DNA of 64,000 bases, from the NCBI GenBank assembly GCA_937924525.1, contig CALDSU010000013.1, positions 62,001 to 126,000 of the forward strand, given 5' to 3'. Of the stretch, positions 7,111 to 16,469 are shown piece by piece. Position 1 is the first letter of the stretch; the number at the start of each line of letters is the position of its first letter. The stretch is from an uncultured Bryobacteraceae bacterium (GTDB lineage: Bacteria > Acidobacteriota > Terriglobia > Bryobacterales > Bryobacteraceae). The translations under genes were made by a program, and so were the position numbers. Under the pieces are notes generated by a model, which was not told the origin of the DNA, made no database searches, and saw only the letters and a program-made list of their open reading frames with translations.

Positions 7111-10100
7111 TCAGAAGTAAAGCTTCAACCCGAACTGACCGATGCGCGGATCCTTGGCGCTGAAAATCTGTCCGCCGGTGGCCAGTTCGATGTTGTTGGC
7201 CGGGTTGTTGAACTGCGTGTTGTTGAACGCGTTAAACCACTCGGCGCGGAACTCCCAGTAGAGGCGCTCATTCATATGGAAGCGCTTGAAGATCGACAGA
7301 TCCCAGTTGTTGATGCCGGGGCCGCGCAGAATGTTGCGGCCGGCGTTGCCGATGGTGAACGGTTGCGGCACGCGGAAATCAGCCACGTTGAAGCAGCGTT
7401 CCCGGGTGCACTTGTCGACGGTGCCTGGCCCGATCCGGTCCGGACGCCGGGCGTACGAAAACGCCACGTTGGCCGGGTCGCTCGCGATCACCGGCGTGAA
7501 CGGGAATCCGCCCTGGAAGGTGACGATTCCGCCTACCTGCCAGCCCCCCAGGATGAAGTCCACGGCCCGGCCGGCGTTGGACAGGTAGGCCTTGCCCTTG
7601 CCGAAGGGCAATTCCGCCCCGAAACTCGAGATGAACCGCTGACCGACGTCCAACCCGGACAGTCCCCGCATGGTGCGCAGGTTGAAAGGATTGTCCGCGC
7701 CTTCGCCGCCACCCTGGTCGTTGGTTGATCCATCAATCGACTTGCCGTACATATAGCCGACGGTGAGGGTGAGCCCCTGCGAATATCTCTTCTCCAGCTT
7801 CATTTCCAGCGCGTTGTAGTTGGAGTTGTCGCGGGTGTCGTAATACGTCCCGGTGCCGAACTGCGGGCGCGGCCGGCGCTGCTGGAAGGGACGCAAGTCG
7901 GTCGCCGACACGGGCGGAAGATTCTGGGGCAAGTACCGTTCCAGGTACGTCCCCTTGTTGCCCACGTAGGCGGCCTCTACCGAAAGCGTGTTGGAAAGTT
8001 GGCGCTGGATGGCGAAGTTCCATTGGTAAAGCCGCGGGGTCCGCATGCGCGGATTGAAGCCGAAGGTCAGCGGCGTCGTGAAATTCGCGTTCACGCTGAA
8101 GGGCTCAAAGAACGACTGCACGGGCAGCGTGGGCCGGCCATTCACCGTGGGCTGCTGCTTCGACTCGTCCACGATGAACGGAACGTTAATGATCGGGACG
8201 CTGACGGCGTTGTTCCCGCTGGTGAGTACGTAGAAGATGCCCGCGCCGGAACGGATCACCGTCTTGTTGTCGCCGAACGGCCGCCAAGCGATGCCTACGC
8301 GCGGCGCGAAGTCTTTGTAATTGTTGTACAGCAGCTTGTTCGGCAGCCCGACCTTCTCCGCCGTATCGACCAGATCCTGGAACCGCGGAAGAGCAAACCG
8401 GGCTACCTGCTGCGAGACGGTGTTGATCTGACCCCGATACGTGGACACGGCCCAGCGGCCGGTTTCGAAATCGAAGCGGGCGGATTGTCCCAGCATTGCG
8501 GTGGGGAACAGGTTCAATTCGTAGCGCAGACCCAGATTCAGCGTCAGGTTGCGCGAAACCTTCCAATCGTCCTGCACATAGAAGTGCCACCGCTTCTCGT
8601 ACTGCCCGAACAGGTTGCGCGGGAAACTCCGCGTGCCCGATACCGGGAAACCCGTCAGGAAGTCCGCAAACGCATTGCCGGAGTAGCCGCCGGTGAAACC
8701 GAAGCTGCCCCGGGAGAAGGCCGAGTTGGTGGAGGTCAGCCGGTAGTCGCGCAGATCCGCCCCGAAGCGCACGGTGTGCGCGCCACGGATCCACGAGAAG
8801 TTATCGATGATCTGGTAGTTGTTGGTCGGGTTGACCAACGGCTGGAACGCGTTTCCGGGAACGCCCGAGTAGCCCGTGATGCTGAGTTGGGGAAACCCCG
8901 GAAAGTTCTGGCTGGTCTCTTCAAATCCGCGGATGCCGGAAAGGATCGTGTGGTTGGTGCCCAGCCCCTGATTCAGGTTCGCGTTGGCCCACCGCGTGTA
9001 TCCCAGTCGCAACTCGTTGATCTTGTTGGAGCTGAAAATATGCGTATGGGTCAGCACCGCTGTTTGCACGCGGTTGCGCTGGGTAAACCCGCCGAAAACG
9101 GGGTAGTTGCCCGGGTTGAAGCGCTCGGTGTGGTTGATCGAATAGCGCAGGAACAGAGAATCCGAGGAGCTGAAGTTGTGGTCGTACCGGGCGTTGCCTT
9201 GGTCCTGGGTGTCGCGGAACGGCGCCGAGTAGAGGAACTGGCCGAACGGCGTCCCCGGGGCCACGTTCTGGGCGGGCAGAAACTGAAGGAAGTAAGCGGT
9301 GGACTGGTTGATCCGGTTCTGGGGAATTACGCTGCCGGGAAACGGATCGCCGGTCAGCGGGTCGCGCACCGGCGTCGTCACCGACGAGAAGTCGCCTCGC
9401 CGGAAAGAATCCGGCGGTACGATGGGGTTGAAAGTCCGGCCGCGCCGGATCCGCGTTCCCTCGTAGTTGACAAAGAAGAAGCTCCGGTCTTTGCCATTAA
9501 AAGCCCGCGGAATCAACACCGGCCCCCCGGCCGCCACCCCAAACTGATTCTGCCGGTAGGGGTCCTTGCGCGCGGCAAAAAAGTTGCGCGCATCCAGCTT
9601 GTCGTTCCGCAGGAACTCGTAAACGGACCCATGATACTCGTTCGTGCCCGCCTTCAAGGTCGCGTTGACCACCGCGTTGCCCCGCCCGTACTCCGCCGAG
9701 AACGAATTCGCCTGGACCTTGAACTCCTGGATCGCATCGACGGAAGGACGAATGGCGACGCCGTCAAACAACTGCTCATTGATCGATACGCCGTCCAGCA
9801 GGAACTCGGTTTTGCTCGACCGGCCGCCGCTGACGGTAACCGTCGTGGAACCGGCGGTGCCGGAGGTGCCGATAATGGCGTTCGGCAGCAGGCTGGCTAA
9901 TTGGACGAAGTTCCGCCCGTTCAAAGGCAGATCGACGATCGTCTTGTTCCCGATCACCTGCCCGATCGCGCCGCTCTCCGTATTGAGAATGGGCGCCACG
10001 TCCGAAACCACAACCCGTTCGGTGGTGGACCCGACGTTCAAGGTCGTGTCGAGGCGCGCGCGCTGATCCACCTGGAGCCGGACACCGGTAAACTGCGAGG

Positions 10101-10356
10101 TTTGGAAACCTTCTTTGGACACCGAGACAGTATAGGATCCGGTGATGGGCAGCAAGGGTATTTCGAAGTCCCCGGTGTCGGTGCTCACCGTGCTGCGGAC
10201 CAGGCCGGTTTCCACGTTCCTGGCCTCCACTCTCGCTCCGCCGATCACCGCGCCGGTGGCGTCGCGGACATTGCCGACGATGGTTGCCGTGGGCTGGCCG
10301 TACAGCGATCCCGCTAAAGCCAGCATGGTCAACAGTTTTTCGAATTCGCGCTTCAT
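7111..10356 (-). CDS. Oar-like TonB-dependent receptor with carboxypeptidase-regulatory-like domain
   Basis: An 1081-aa outer-membrane protein. It has a signal peptide (about 1-20, ending SLYGQ), then a carboxypeptidase-regulatory-like domain (about 25-105; TGAVIGGARVEARNVETG) and a plug with an NGRNFVQLASLLP segment near 145, the typical mark of the large Oar-like receptors that are expanded in Acidobacteria. A long barrel ends in GQFGLKLYF. These receptors are thought to import sugars or peptides or to be structural, but the substrate is not readable from sequence. A good promoter lies about 125 nt upstream and a GGGGGAG Shine-Dalgarno sequence just before the ATG. The receptor at 1468 is a different, FecA-like type. 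Confidence 0.9.
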   Translation of the reverse strand: MKREFEKLLTMLALAGSLYGQPTATIVGNVRDATGAVIGGARVEARNVETGLVRSTVSTDTGDFEIPLLPITGSYTVSVSKEGFQTSQFTGVRLQVDQRARLDTTLNVGSTTERVVVSDVAPILNTESGAIGQVIGNKTIVDLPLNGRNFVQLASLLPNAIIGTSGTAGSTTVTVSGGRSSKTEFLLDGVSINEQLFDGVAIRPSVDAIQEFKVQANSFSAEYGRGNAVVNATLKAGTNEYHGSVYEFLRNDKLDARNFFAARKDPYRQNQFGVAAGGPVLIPRAFNGKDRSFFFVNYEGTRIRRGRTFNPIVPPDSFRRGDFSSVTTPVRDPLTGDPFPGSVIPQNRINQSTAYFLQFLPAQNVAPGTPFGQFLYSAPFRDTQDQGNARYDHNFSSSDSLFLRYSINHTERFNPGNYPVFGGFTQRNRVQTAVLTHTHIFSSNKINELRLGYTRWANANLNQGLGTNHTILSGIRGFEETSQNFPGFPQLSITGYSGVPGNAFQPLVNPTNNYQIIDNFSWIRGAHTVRFGADLRDYRLTSTNSAFSRGSFGFTGGYSGNAFADFLTGFPVSGTRSFPRNLFGQYEKRWHFYVQDDWKVSRNLTLNLGLRYELNLFPTAMLGQSARFDFETGRWAVSTYRGQINTVSQQVARFALPRFQDLVDTAEKVGLPNKLLYNNYKDFAPRVGIAWRPFGDNKTVIRSGAGIFYVLTSGNNAVSVPIINVPFIVDESKQQPTVNGRPTLPVQSFFEPFSVNANFTTPLTFGFNPRMRTPRLYQWNFAIQRQLSNTLSVEAAYVGNKGTYLERYLPQNLPPVSATDLRPFQQRRPRPQFGTGTYYDTRDNSNYNALEMKLEKRYSQGLTLTVGYMYGKSIDGSTNDQGGGEGADNPFNLRTMRGLSGLDVGQRFISSFGAELPFGKGKAYLSNAGRAVDFILGGWQVGGIVTFQGGFPFTPVIASDPANVAFSYARRPDRIGPGTVDKCTRERCFNVADFRVPQPFTIGNAGRNILRGPGINNWDLSIFKRFHMNERLYWEFRAEWFNAFNNTQFNNPANNIELATGGQIFSAKDPRIGQFGLKLYF

Positions 10357-10380
10357 GACGTCTCCCCCGCTGATAGTTCG

Positions 10381-10509
10381 GTTAAGTGAAGTTAGGTTAG
10401 GTTAAGGCCGTAAGCTTGCGCCGTCGGAGCGCGACAAAATGGCTCACCGGGGACCCATCCCGAGCCGGGTATAGTTGACTTTATAAGTCTCGCGGGTTTG
10501 GACTGTCAA
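10381..10509 (-). promoter_or_regulatory. Promoter and leader of the Oar-like receptor
   Basis: Read on the minus strand, TTGACA (10509-10504) and TTATAA (10486-10481) are 17 nt apart, giving a predicted start near 10474 and a leader of about 118 nt. The leader holds a run of related units, TTAACC-TAACC-TAACTTCACTTAACC (10407-10381), close to the start codon. These units could be a binding site or an mRNA element, and no known family was recognised. Confidence 0.6.
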
Positions 10510-10552
10510 CAGGAAAGAGGCGTGCGTTGTTCAGCCGGCTGAACGACGCTGG

Positions 10553-11743
10553 TCATTCCGCGAATCGGTCGAGCGCCTGCTCCAGATCCGCCACGATGTC
10601 TTCCACCGCCTCGATCCCTACCGACAGGCGCAGAAGGTTTTCGCGGATGCCCATGCGCTGGCGCTGTTTCGGCGAGATCTCCCGGTGAGAGCTCATGACC
10701 GGATACAGGAGCAGCGAGTGTACGTCGCCCAGCGTAGTGCCGCGCACAATCAGCCTCAGCGAATCCATGAACCGGAAGACCTCGGGCTGCCTGGCGCCCT
10801 TCAGTTCAAAACTCACGATCGCGCCGTACCGGTCCGGGGCAAACAAGCGCCGGATTTGGGCCGCGTCGGGATGGGCCGGGTCCGCGGGAAAATAAACCCG
10901 CTCGACACGAGGGTGCGCGGCGAGCCAGGCCGCGACGCGGCAGGCGTTAGCGCACTGCCGCTCCATGCGCAGCGGAAACGTCTTGATGCCGCGCATGGCC
11001 AGGTAGCTTTCAAACGACCCGAGGACGGGCCCGAAGATCCGTGAGTAGGACCGCAGGGTGGCCAGGTGATCGGCGTCGGCCACCACGGCACCGCCCAGGA
11101 CATCGCCGTGACCCGCCAGATACTTGGTGAGACTGTGAACGACCAAGTGCGCGCCGTGTTCCAGCGGGCGCAACACCAGGGGGGTGGCGAAAGTGCCGTC
11201 CACCACCAGCGCGGCGCCGGCCCCCCGCGCCAGGCGCGCCAGATGGTCGAGCGGCGGCACGCGTAACAGCGGGTTCGAGGTGGATTCCACCAGCAGACAG
11301 CCCGGCCGCTCGGCCGCGATGGCCGCCCGCACCGCCTCCAGATCGCACATGTCGACAAACCGCACCCCCACGCCGAGCGGTTCGAGCACGGTCAGCAACA
11401 GGCTGACCGTCGCGCCGTACAGCGCGTCCGCCGCCAGCACCGACTTGCGCCGGTCGGTCAGCGCGGTCAGCAGCGCCAGGTGCACCGCCCCCATCCCGGA
11501 GGAGGTGGCCAGCGCTCCCGCGCCGCCCTCCAGCGCCGTTAGCAATTCCTCCAGCGCCGCATTGGTCGGGTTGTCGTAGCGGGCATAGCTTTGGCCTTCC
11601 GCCTCCCGGCCGAAAATGCGGTCCAGCTCTTCGACGCGCTCGTACAGGTACGTGGAGGCCAGATAAATCGGCGTAGTGGACGGAATCGCGGGACCGGGCC
11701 TCTTGCGGTCGCCCGCATGCACTGCCTTGGTAAAAATATCCAC
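10553..11743 (-). CDS. Cys/Met-metabolism PLP-dependent enzyme (cystathionine gamma-synthase/lyase family)
   Basis: A 396-aa cytoplasmic transsulfuration-family enzyme. Family marks are SYARYDNPTN (52-61), the SSGMGA cofactor loop (about 81-86), VVDGTFATP (180-188) and the PLP lysine K207 in HSLTKYLAGHGD. The C terminus contains LLRLSVGIE. Cystathionine gamma-synthase, cystathionine lyase, O-acetylhomoserine sulfhydrylase and methionine gamma-lyase share these motifs, so the exact reaction is open. It starts with GTG five bases after the cysS stop, with AGAGGAA inside the cysS end as its ribosome site, so it is translated from the cysS message. That pairing suggests a role in cysteine or methionine supply. 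Confidence 0.88.
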   Translation of the reverse strand: MDIFTKAVHAGDRKRPGPAIPSTTPIYLASTYLYERVEELDRIFGREAEGQSYARYDNPTNAALEELLTALEGGAGALATSSGMGAVHLALLTALTDRRKSVLAADALYGATVSLLLTVLEPLGVGVRFVDMCDLEAVRAAIAAERPGCLLVESTSNPLLRVPPLDHLARLARGAGAALVVDGTFATPLVLRPLEHGAHLVVHSLTKYLAGHGDVLGGAVVADADHLATLRSYSRIFGPVLGSFESYLAMRGIKTFPLRMERQCANACRVAAWLAAHPRVERVYFPADPAHPDAAQIRRLFAPDRYGAIVSFELKGARQPEVFRFMDSLRLIVRGTTLGDVHSLLLYPVMSSHREISPKQRQRMGIRENLLRLSVGIEAVEDIVADLEQALDRFAE

Positions 11744-11748
11744 GCCTG

Positions 11749-13149
11749 TTATTTCCTCTTCCAGCGCACACCCTCGCGGGTGTCTTCCAGCACCACGCCC
11801 AGACTGGCCAGCCGCTCGCGAATCTCGTCCGCGCGGGCAAAGTTTTTCGCCTTGCGGGCCTGCGTGCGCTCCGCGATCAACGCTTCGACTTCCGCATCCG
11901 AGATCGCGTCCGCCGCGGCCGAGGGGCGCACGACGTCGAAGACGGCGTCGAACTGCCGGAGCAATTCGCGGGCCGGCTCGGCGGCAGCCGCCGGGAACTG
12001 CCCCGCGTCCATCTGCGCGTTGGCTTCGCGGATGTATTCGAAGACGGCGGCGAGCGCCTCGGCGGTGTTCAGATCGTCGTCCAGCGCGGCGCCGAATTCG
12101 GCCTGCGCGCGCCGCGCCCGCGCCGCCGCCTCGCCGCCTTCGCCCGCCGCAAACTTCTCCGTATCCAGCCGAAGCTGGAAGTTCCGCACGCGCTCCATCG
12201 CCGTAGCGGCGGCCTTGAGGCCCTCGAACGTGAAGTTCAATGCCCGGCGGTAAGGCACGGAGGCCAGCAGATAGCGCACCGCTTCCGGCGCATAGCCCCG
12301 GTCCAAAATATCCCGCAGCGTGAAGAAATTGCCGAGGGATTTCGCCATTTTCTGCCCTTCCACCAGCAGAAATTCCGCGTGCAGCCAGAAACGCGCGAAA
12401 GGCCGGCCGGTCAGCGCCTCCGCCTGGGCGATTTCGTTTTCGTGATGCGGAAAAACCAGGTCAATGCCGCCGGCGTGGATGTCCAGGGTCGCCCCTAGAT
12501 AATGAATCGCCATCACGGAGCACTCGATATGCCAGCCCGGCCGGCCGGAACCCACCTCGGATTCCCAGAACGGCTCGCCGGGTTTGGGGGCTTTCCAGAG
12601 AACAAAGTCGCGGGCATCGGCTTTGTCGTACTCGTCCACATCGACCCGCGCGCCGGCCTGGATGCCGCGGAAGTCGTTGTGCGAGAGTTTGCCGTACTCG
12701 GGAAAGCGCGCAATCCGGTAGTAGACGGAGCCCTCGCTTTCGTAGGTAAAACCCTTGCGGCTCAACTCGCGGATGGCTTCCGCCATTTGCGGGATATGCT
12801 CGGTCGCCCGCACCAGCCTTTCGGGGCGCTCCAGGCGCAGCTTGGCGCAGTCGTCGAGAAACGCGTTCGTATAGGTCGCGGTGTATTCCGCCAGCGACTT
12901 CCCCTCGGCGACCGCGTTGCGGATGATCTTGTCGTCCACGTCCGTGATGTTCATGACGTGATCGAGCTGGAACCCTCGCGCCCGCAGCCAGCGCCGCAGC
13001 AGGTCGTAGAAGGTAAACGCGCGGAAGTTGCCGATGTGAGCGTAGCTGTACACCGTGGGCCCGCACGTATACATGCGCACGGTCCTGCCGTCGGCCGGCG
13101 TAAACTCCTCGACGCGCTGCGAAAGAGTATTGAAAAAACGAAGAGGCAT
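11749..13149 (-). CDS. cysS: Cysteinyl-tRNA synthetase
   Basis: A 466-aa class I aminoacyl-tRNA synthetase that charges tRNA-Cys. The N-terminal zinc/HIGH region reads MYTCGPTVYSYAHIGNFR (25-42), where HIGN replaces the commoner HIGH. The zinc ligands continue in WHIECS and in HAGGIDLVFPHHENE (about 235-250), and the KMSKS loop is KMAKSLGNF (about 270). The length is normal. It is the first gene of a two-gene unit with the Cys/Met PLP enzyme and is divergent from the ABC exporter at 13218. A TACGAT -10-like box lies on the minus strand at 13172-13167. Confidence 0.96.
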   Translation of the reverse strand: MPLRFFNTLSQRVEEFTPADGRTVRMYTCGPTVYSYAHIGNFRAFTFYDLLRRWLRARGFQLDHVMNITDVDDKIIRNAVAEGKSLAEYTATYTNAFLDDCAKLRLERPERLVRATEHIPQMAEAIRELSRKGFTYESEGSVYYRIARFPEYGKLSHNDFRGIQAGARVDVDEYDKADARDFVLWKAPKPGEPFWESEVGSGRPGWHIECSVMAIHYLGATLDIHAGGIDLVFPHHENEIAQAEALTGRPFARFWLHAEFLLVEGQKMAKSLGNFFTLRDILDRGYAPEAVRYLLASVPYRRALNFTFEGLKAAATAMERVRNFQLRLDTEKFAAGEGGEAAARARRAQAEFGAALDDDLNTAEALAAVFEYIREANAQMDAGQFPAAAAEPARELLRQFDAVFDVVRPSAAADAISDAEVEALIAERTQARKAKNFARADEIRERLASLGVVLEDTREGVRWKRK

Positions 13150-13217
13150 ATACCCGCGAATGCTTCATCGTACCAACTTCCGGGGGCGGTCCCCGGCGCG
13201 CGGCTACACTGTTACGC

Positions 13218-15038
13218 ATGGAAGAAGAGGTCGCCGGCAGACTCTACGACGGACGGCTGATGAGGCGGCTGGTGGGGTATTTGCGGCCCTACCGCGCAGC
13301 CGTGGTCCTGTCGCTGGCTTTGCTGCTGATTCACTCTGGGTTGCAGGTGATGGGACCGTTGCTGACCAAGGTGGCCGTGGACCGCTACCTATCCCCCGAT
13401 CCTGGGCGCCTGCCGACGCCGCTCGACCCCTTCCTGCCGGATCCACCCCGGGAGGGACTGCGCGCCGTGGCGCTGATCTACTTCACGGTCCTGGCGGCCA
13501 GTTTTCTTTTCGAATTCGCCCAAACGTACGTGATGCAAACCACCGGCCAGCGGGCCATGTTCGACCTGCGGCGGCAGTTGATGGAACACCTCCAGCGGCT
13601 GGATATCGCCTTTTATGACCGCAATCCGGTGGGCCGCCTGGTCACGCGCGTGACCACCGACGTCGACGCGCTGAACGAACTGCTGTCGTCCGGCCTGGTG
13701 ACCATCCTCGGCGACGTGCTGACGCTGACGCTCATGCTGGCGGTGATGCTGCGGCTCAGCCCGCCCCTCACCTTGCTGCTGCTGGCCGTGATGCCGCTGG
13801 TGGCGCTCACCACCGCCGTGTTCCGCCGCACGGTGGCGCGCCACTACCGCCGCATCCGCGTAGCGATCGCCCGTATCAACGCGTTCTTGCAGGAGCACAT
13901 CGCGGGCATCGCCGTCCTGCAACTGTATAATCGCGAGGCCCGCAGCGCCCGGCAGTTCTCCGACATCAACCGCGAGCACATGCTCGCGTTCAAGGAAACG
14001 ATCACCGCCTACGGCTGGTTTTACCCGGTGGTGGAATTCCTGTCCCTGCTCGCGCTGGCCGGCATACTCTCCTATGGCGGTTATGCGGTCCCGGAGGGAG
14101 CAGTGACGCTGGGTGTCGTGGTGGCGTTCCTCCAGTACGCCATGCGCTTTTTCCGGCCGATCCAGGACCTGAGCGAGAAGTACAATCTGCTCCAGTCCGC
14201 CACGGCGGCGTCCGAGCGGATTTTTCATCTGCTCGATACGCCCGTGGAGATCCGTTCGCCGGCGGCGCCGCGCGCGTTCCCTGCCCGGCCGGCGCGCATC
14301 GAGTTCGACCGGGTCTGGTTCGCCTACCGGAACCAGGACTGGGTGCTCCGCGACGTTTCCTTGGTCATCGAACCCGGCGAAACCATCGCGGTGGTGGGGC
14401 ACACGGGCGCGGGCAAGACCACGCTGGTGAGCCTGCTGCTCCGCTTCTACGACGTGCAGCGCGGCGCCATCCGCATCGGCGGCGTGGACGTGCGCGAGCT
14501 GGATCCTCGGGACCTGCGGCGTCATTTCGGCGTGGTGCTGCAAGACCCGTTTCTGTTCACCGGCACAATCGAGGAGAACATTCGCCTGGGCACCGCCCAC
14601 ATCGACCGCGAAGACATGATGGAAGCCGCCGGGCAGGTGAATCTGCTGGATTTCATCGACAGCCTGCCGGAAGGATTCGCCCAGCCGGTGCTGGAACGCG
14701 GCGCGTCGCTGTCCACCGGCCAGAAACAGCTCATCAGCTTTGCTCGCGCCCTGGCGCACAATCCGCGCTACCTGATCCTGGACGAGGCCACGTCGAGTGT
14801 CGACACGGAGACGGAACGGCGCGTACGCGACGCGCTGTCCCGCTTGATCGAAGGCCGGACCAGCATCATCATCGCGCACCGTCTGTCCACCATCCAGCGG
14901 GCGGACCGCATTCTGGTGTTCCACCGGGGCCAGTTGCGCGAACAGGGACCGCACGCGCAACTGATGGCCGCACAAGGCATTTATTACCGCCTCTACCAGC
15001 TGCAATACCGCGATCAGGACGCGCCGCGCCAGGCTTGA
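13218..15038 (+). CDS. ABC exporter, fused permease and ATPase (MsbA/MdlB type)
   Basis: A 606-aa half-transporter with six membrane helices in about residues 15-330 and a nucleotide-binding domain after that. Motifs are Walker A GHTGAGKTT (about 394-402), the signature LSTGQKQ (about 497), Walker B YLILDEATS (about 517-525) and the H-loop IIIAHRLST. It would homodimerise in the inner membrane and export lipids, peptides or drugs. The substrate is unknown. A TACACT box at 13205-13210 sits only 7 nt before the ATG, suggesting a leaderless transcript. It is divergent from cysS, and the lpdA start lies 33 nt downstream. Confidence 0.93.
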   Translation: MEEEVAGRLYDGRLMRRLVGYLRPYRAAVVLSLALLLIHSGLQVMGPLLTKVAVDRYLSPDPGRLPTPLDPFLPDPPREGLRAVALIYFTVLAASFLFEFAQTYVMQTTGQRAMFDLRRQLMEHLQRLDIAFYDRNPVGRLVTRVTTDVDALNELLSSGLVTILGDVLTLTLMLAVMLRLSPPLTLLLLAVMPLVALTTAVFRRTVARHYRRIRVAIARINAFLQEHIAGIAVLQLYNREARSARQFSDINREHMLAFKETITAYGWFYPVVEFLSLLALAGILSYGGYAVPEGAVTLGVVVAFLQYAMRFFRPIQDLSEKYNLLQSATAASERIFHLLDTPVEIRSPAAPRAFPARPARIEFDRVWFAYRNQDWVLRDVSLVIEPGETIAVVGHTGAGKTTLVSLLLRFYDVQRGAIRIGGVDVRELDPRDLRRHFGVVLQDPFLFTGTIEENIRLGTAHIDREDMMEAAGQVNLLDFIDSLPEGFAQPVLERGASLSTGQKQLISFARALAHNPRYLILDEATSSVDTETERRVRDALSRLIEGRTSIIIAHRLSTIQRADRILVFHRGQLREQGPHAQLMAAQGIYYRLYQLQYRDQDAPRQA

Positions 15039-15071
15039 GGCCGGGGAACCCTTGCTACACTAGAGGCGTTC

Positions 15072-16469
15072 ATGACCTACGACCTCGCTATCCTCGGGTC
15101 CGGCCCGGGGGGATACTCGGCGGCCGTCCGCGCCGGCCAGTACGGTTTACGCACCGCAATCATTGAAAAGGATCCGAAACTCGGCGGGTGTTGCCTGCAT
15201 GTTGGCTGTGTGCCCACCAAGGCCCTGCTCCATATGGCGGAGGTGTGGGAGCACTTCGTGCACGCCGAGCGGGAAGGCATCCACTGCGAGAATCCCCGGC
15301 TGAACTATCCCCGGATCATCGAGAACAAGGACGGCATCGTCAGCAAACACGCCAAGGGCGTCGAGATGCTGATGCGCAAGAACAAAGTCGACGTGATCAA
15401 GGGATACGGCCGCCTGCTGGGAGGCGGACGGATCGAAGTCACCGGGGATGGCGGGGCGCAGACGGTCCAGGCCAGCAACATCATCATCGCCACCGGTTCG
15501 GAAGCGCGCATGCTTTCCGGCCTGACCCCCGATCCGGAGCGGATCCTCACCAACATCGAGATCCTCAAAATGACGTCCGTGCCCGAGTCCCTGTTGATCA
15601 TCGGCGCGGGCGCCGTGGGCGTCGAGTTCGCGTCCATTTTCCGGCGGTTTGGTTCGCAGGTGACGATTCTTGAGATGCTGCCGCGCATCGTACCCGTCGA
15701 AGACGAGGAAGTTTCCAGGGAATTGGAGCGCCACTTCAAGAAGATCGGCATCCGGGTGGAGACCGGCGCGAAAGCGGGCCACCTCCGCCTGGGAGGCAAA
15801 GGCGTGCAACTGACCGCTACGCTCGCGAACGGGAAAGAGGAGGAGTTGGAGGCCGAGAAACTCCTGGTGGCGGTCGGACGCAAACCGAACACCGACCGGA
15901 TCGGGTTGGAAAACACCCCGGGCGTGCAGTTGGACCGCGGCTTCATCACCGTCGATCCGTACCAGCGGACGGGCGAACCGGGCGTTTATGCGATCGGCGA
16001 CGTGGTCGCCGGCACGCCGCAACTGGCGCATGTCGCCTCGATGGAAGGCATGGTGGCGGTGGCCCACCTCGCCGGCAAACCGGCGCACCCGATCAACCGC
16101 AACCGGATCCCCGGCGCCACTTACACCGAGCCCGGCATTGGCAGCGTCGGCATGACGGAGGCGCAGGCGCGGGCGGCGGGATATAAGGTGCGCGTCGGCA
16201 AGTTTCCGTTCCTGGGCAACAGCAAGGCCAGCATTGTGGGCCTCCATACCGGATTTGTCAAGGTGGTGGCGGACGAGACCTATGGGGAGATCCTGGGTGT
16301 TCACATCATCGGCCCGCATGGTTACGAGCTGATTGCCGAGGCCGTGACGGCGATGGAAGCGGAGGCGACGGTGGAGACCATGATGGCCACGATTCACGCC
16401 CACCCGACGCTCTATGAGGCGGTCGGCGAGGCATTCAATGCCGTCTACGGCATGGCGATCAATGTCTAG
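15072..16469 (+). CDS. lpdA: Dihydrolipoyl dehydrogenase (E3)
   Basis: A 465-aa FAD enzyme that reoxidises the lipoyl groups of 2-oxoacid dehydrogenase complexes with NAD. It shows the FAD-binding GSGPGGYSAA (8-17), the redox-active pair in CCLHVGC (about 39-45), an NAD-binding GAGAVGVEFAS (about 180) and the C-terminal catalytic HPTLYEAVGE (about 440). The canonical active-site string is TCLNVGC. Here an additional cysteine precedes the redox pair and the Asn is His. It heads an overlapping three-gene operon with lipB and the E2 gene. No E1 gene is in the window. A TACACT box at 15056-15061 lies 10 nt from the ATG, and a TTGAGG 15 nt further up overlaps the end of the ABC gene. Confidence 0.95.
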   Translation: MTYDLAILGSGPGGYSAAVRAGQYGLRTAIIEKDPKLGGCCLHVGCVPTKALLHMAEVWEHFVHAEREGIHCENPRLNYPRIIENKDGIVSKHAKGVEMLMRKNKVDVIKGYGRLLGGGRIEVTGDGGAQTVQASNIIIATGSEARMLSGLTPDPERILTNIEILKMTSVPESLLIIGAGAVGVEFASIFRRFGSQVTILEMLPRIVPVEDEEVSRELERHFKKIGIRVETGAKAGHLRLGGKGVQLTATLANGKEEELEAEKLLVAVGRKPNTDRIGLENTPGVQLDRGFITVDPYQRTGEPGVYAIGDVVAGTPQLAHVASMEGMVAVAHLAGKPAHPINRNRIPGATYTEPGIGSVGMTEAQARAAGYKVRVGKFPFLGNSKASIVGLHTGFVKVVADETYGEILGVHIIGPHGYELIAEAVTAMEAEATVETMMATIHAHPTLYEAVGEAFNAVYGMAINV

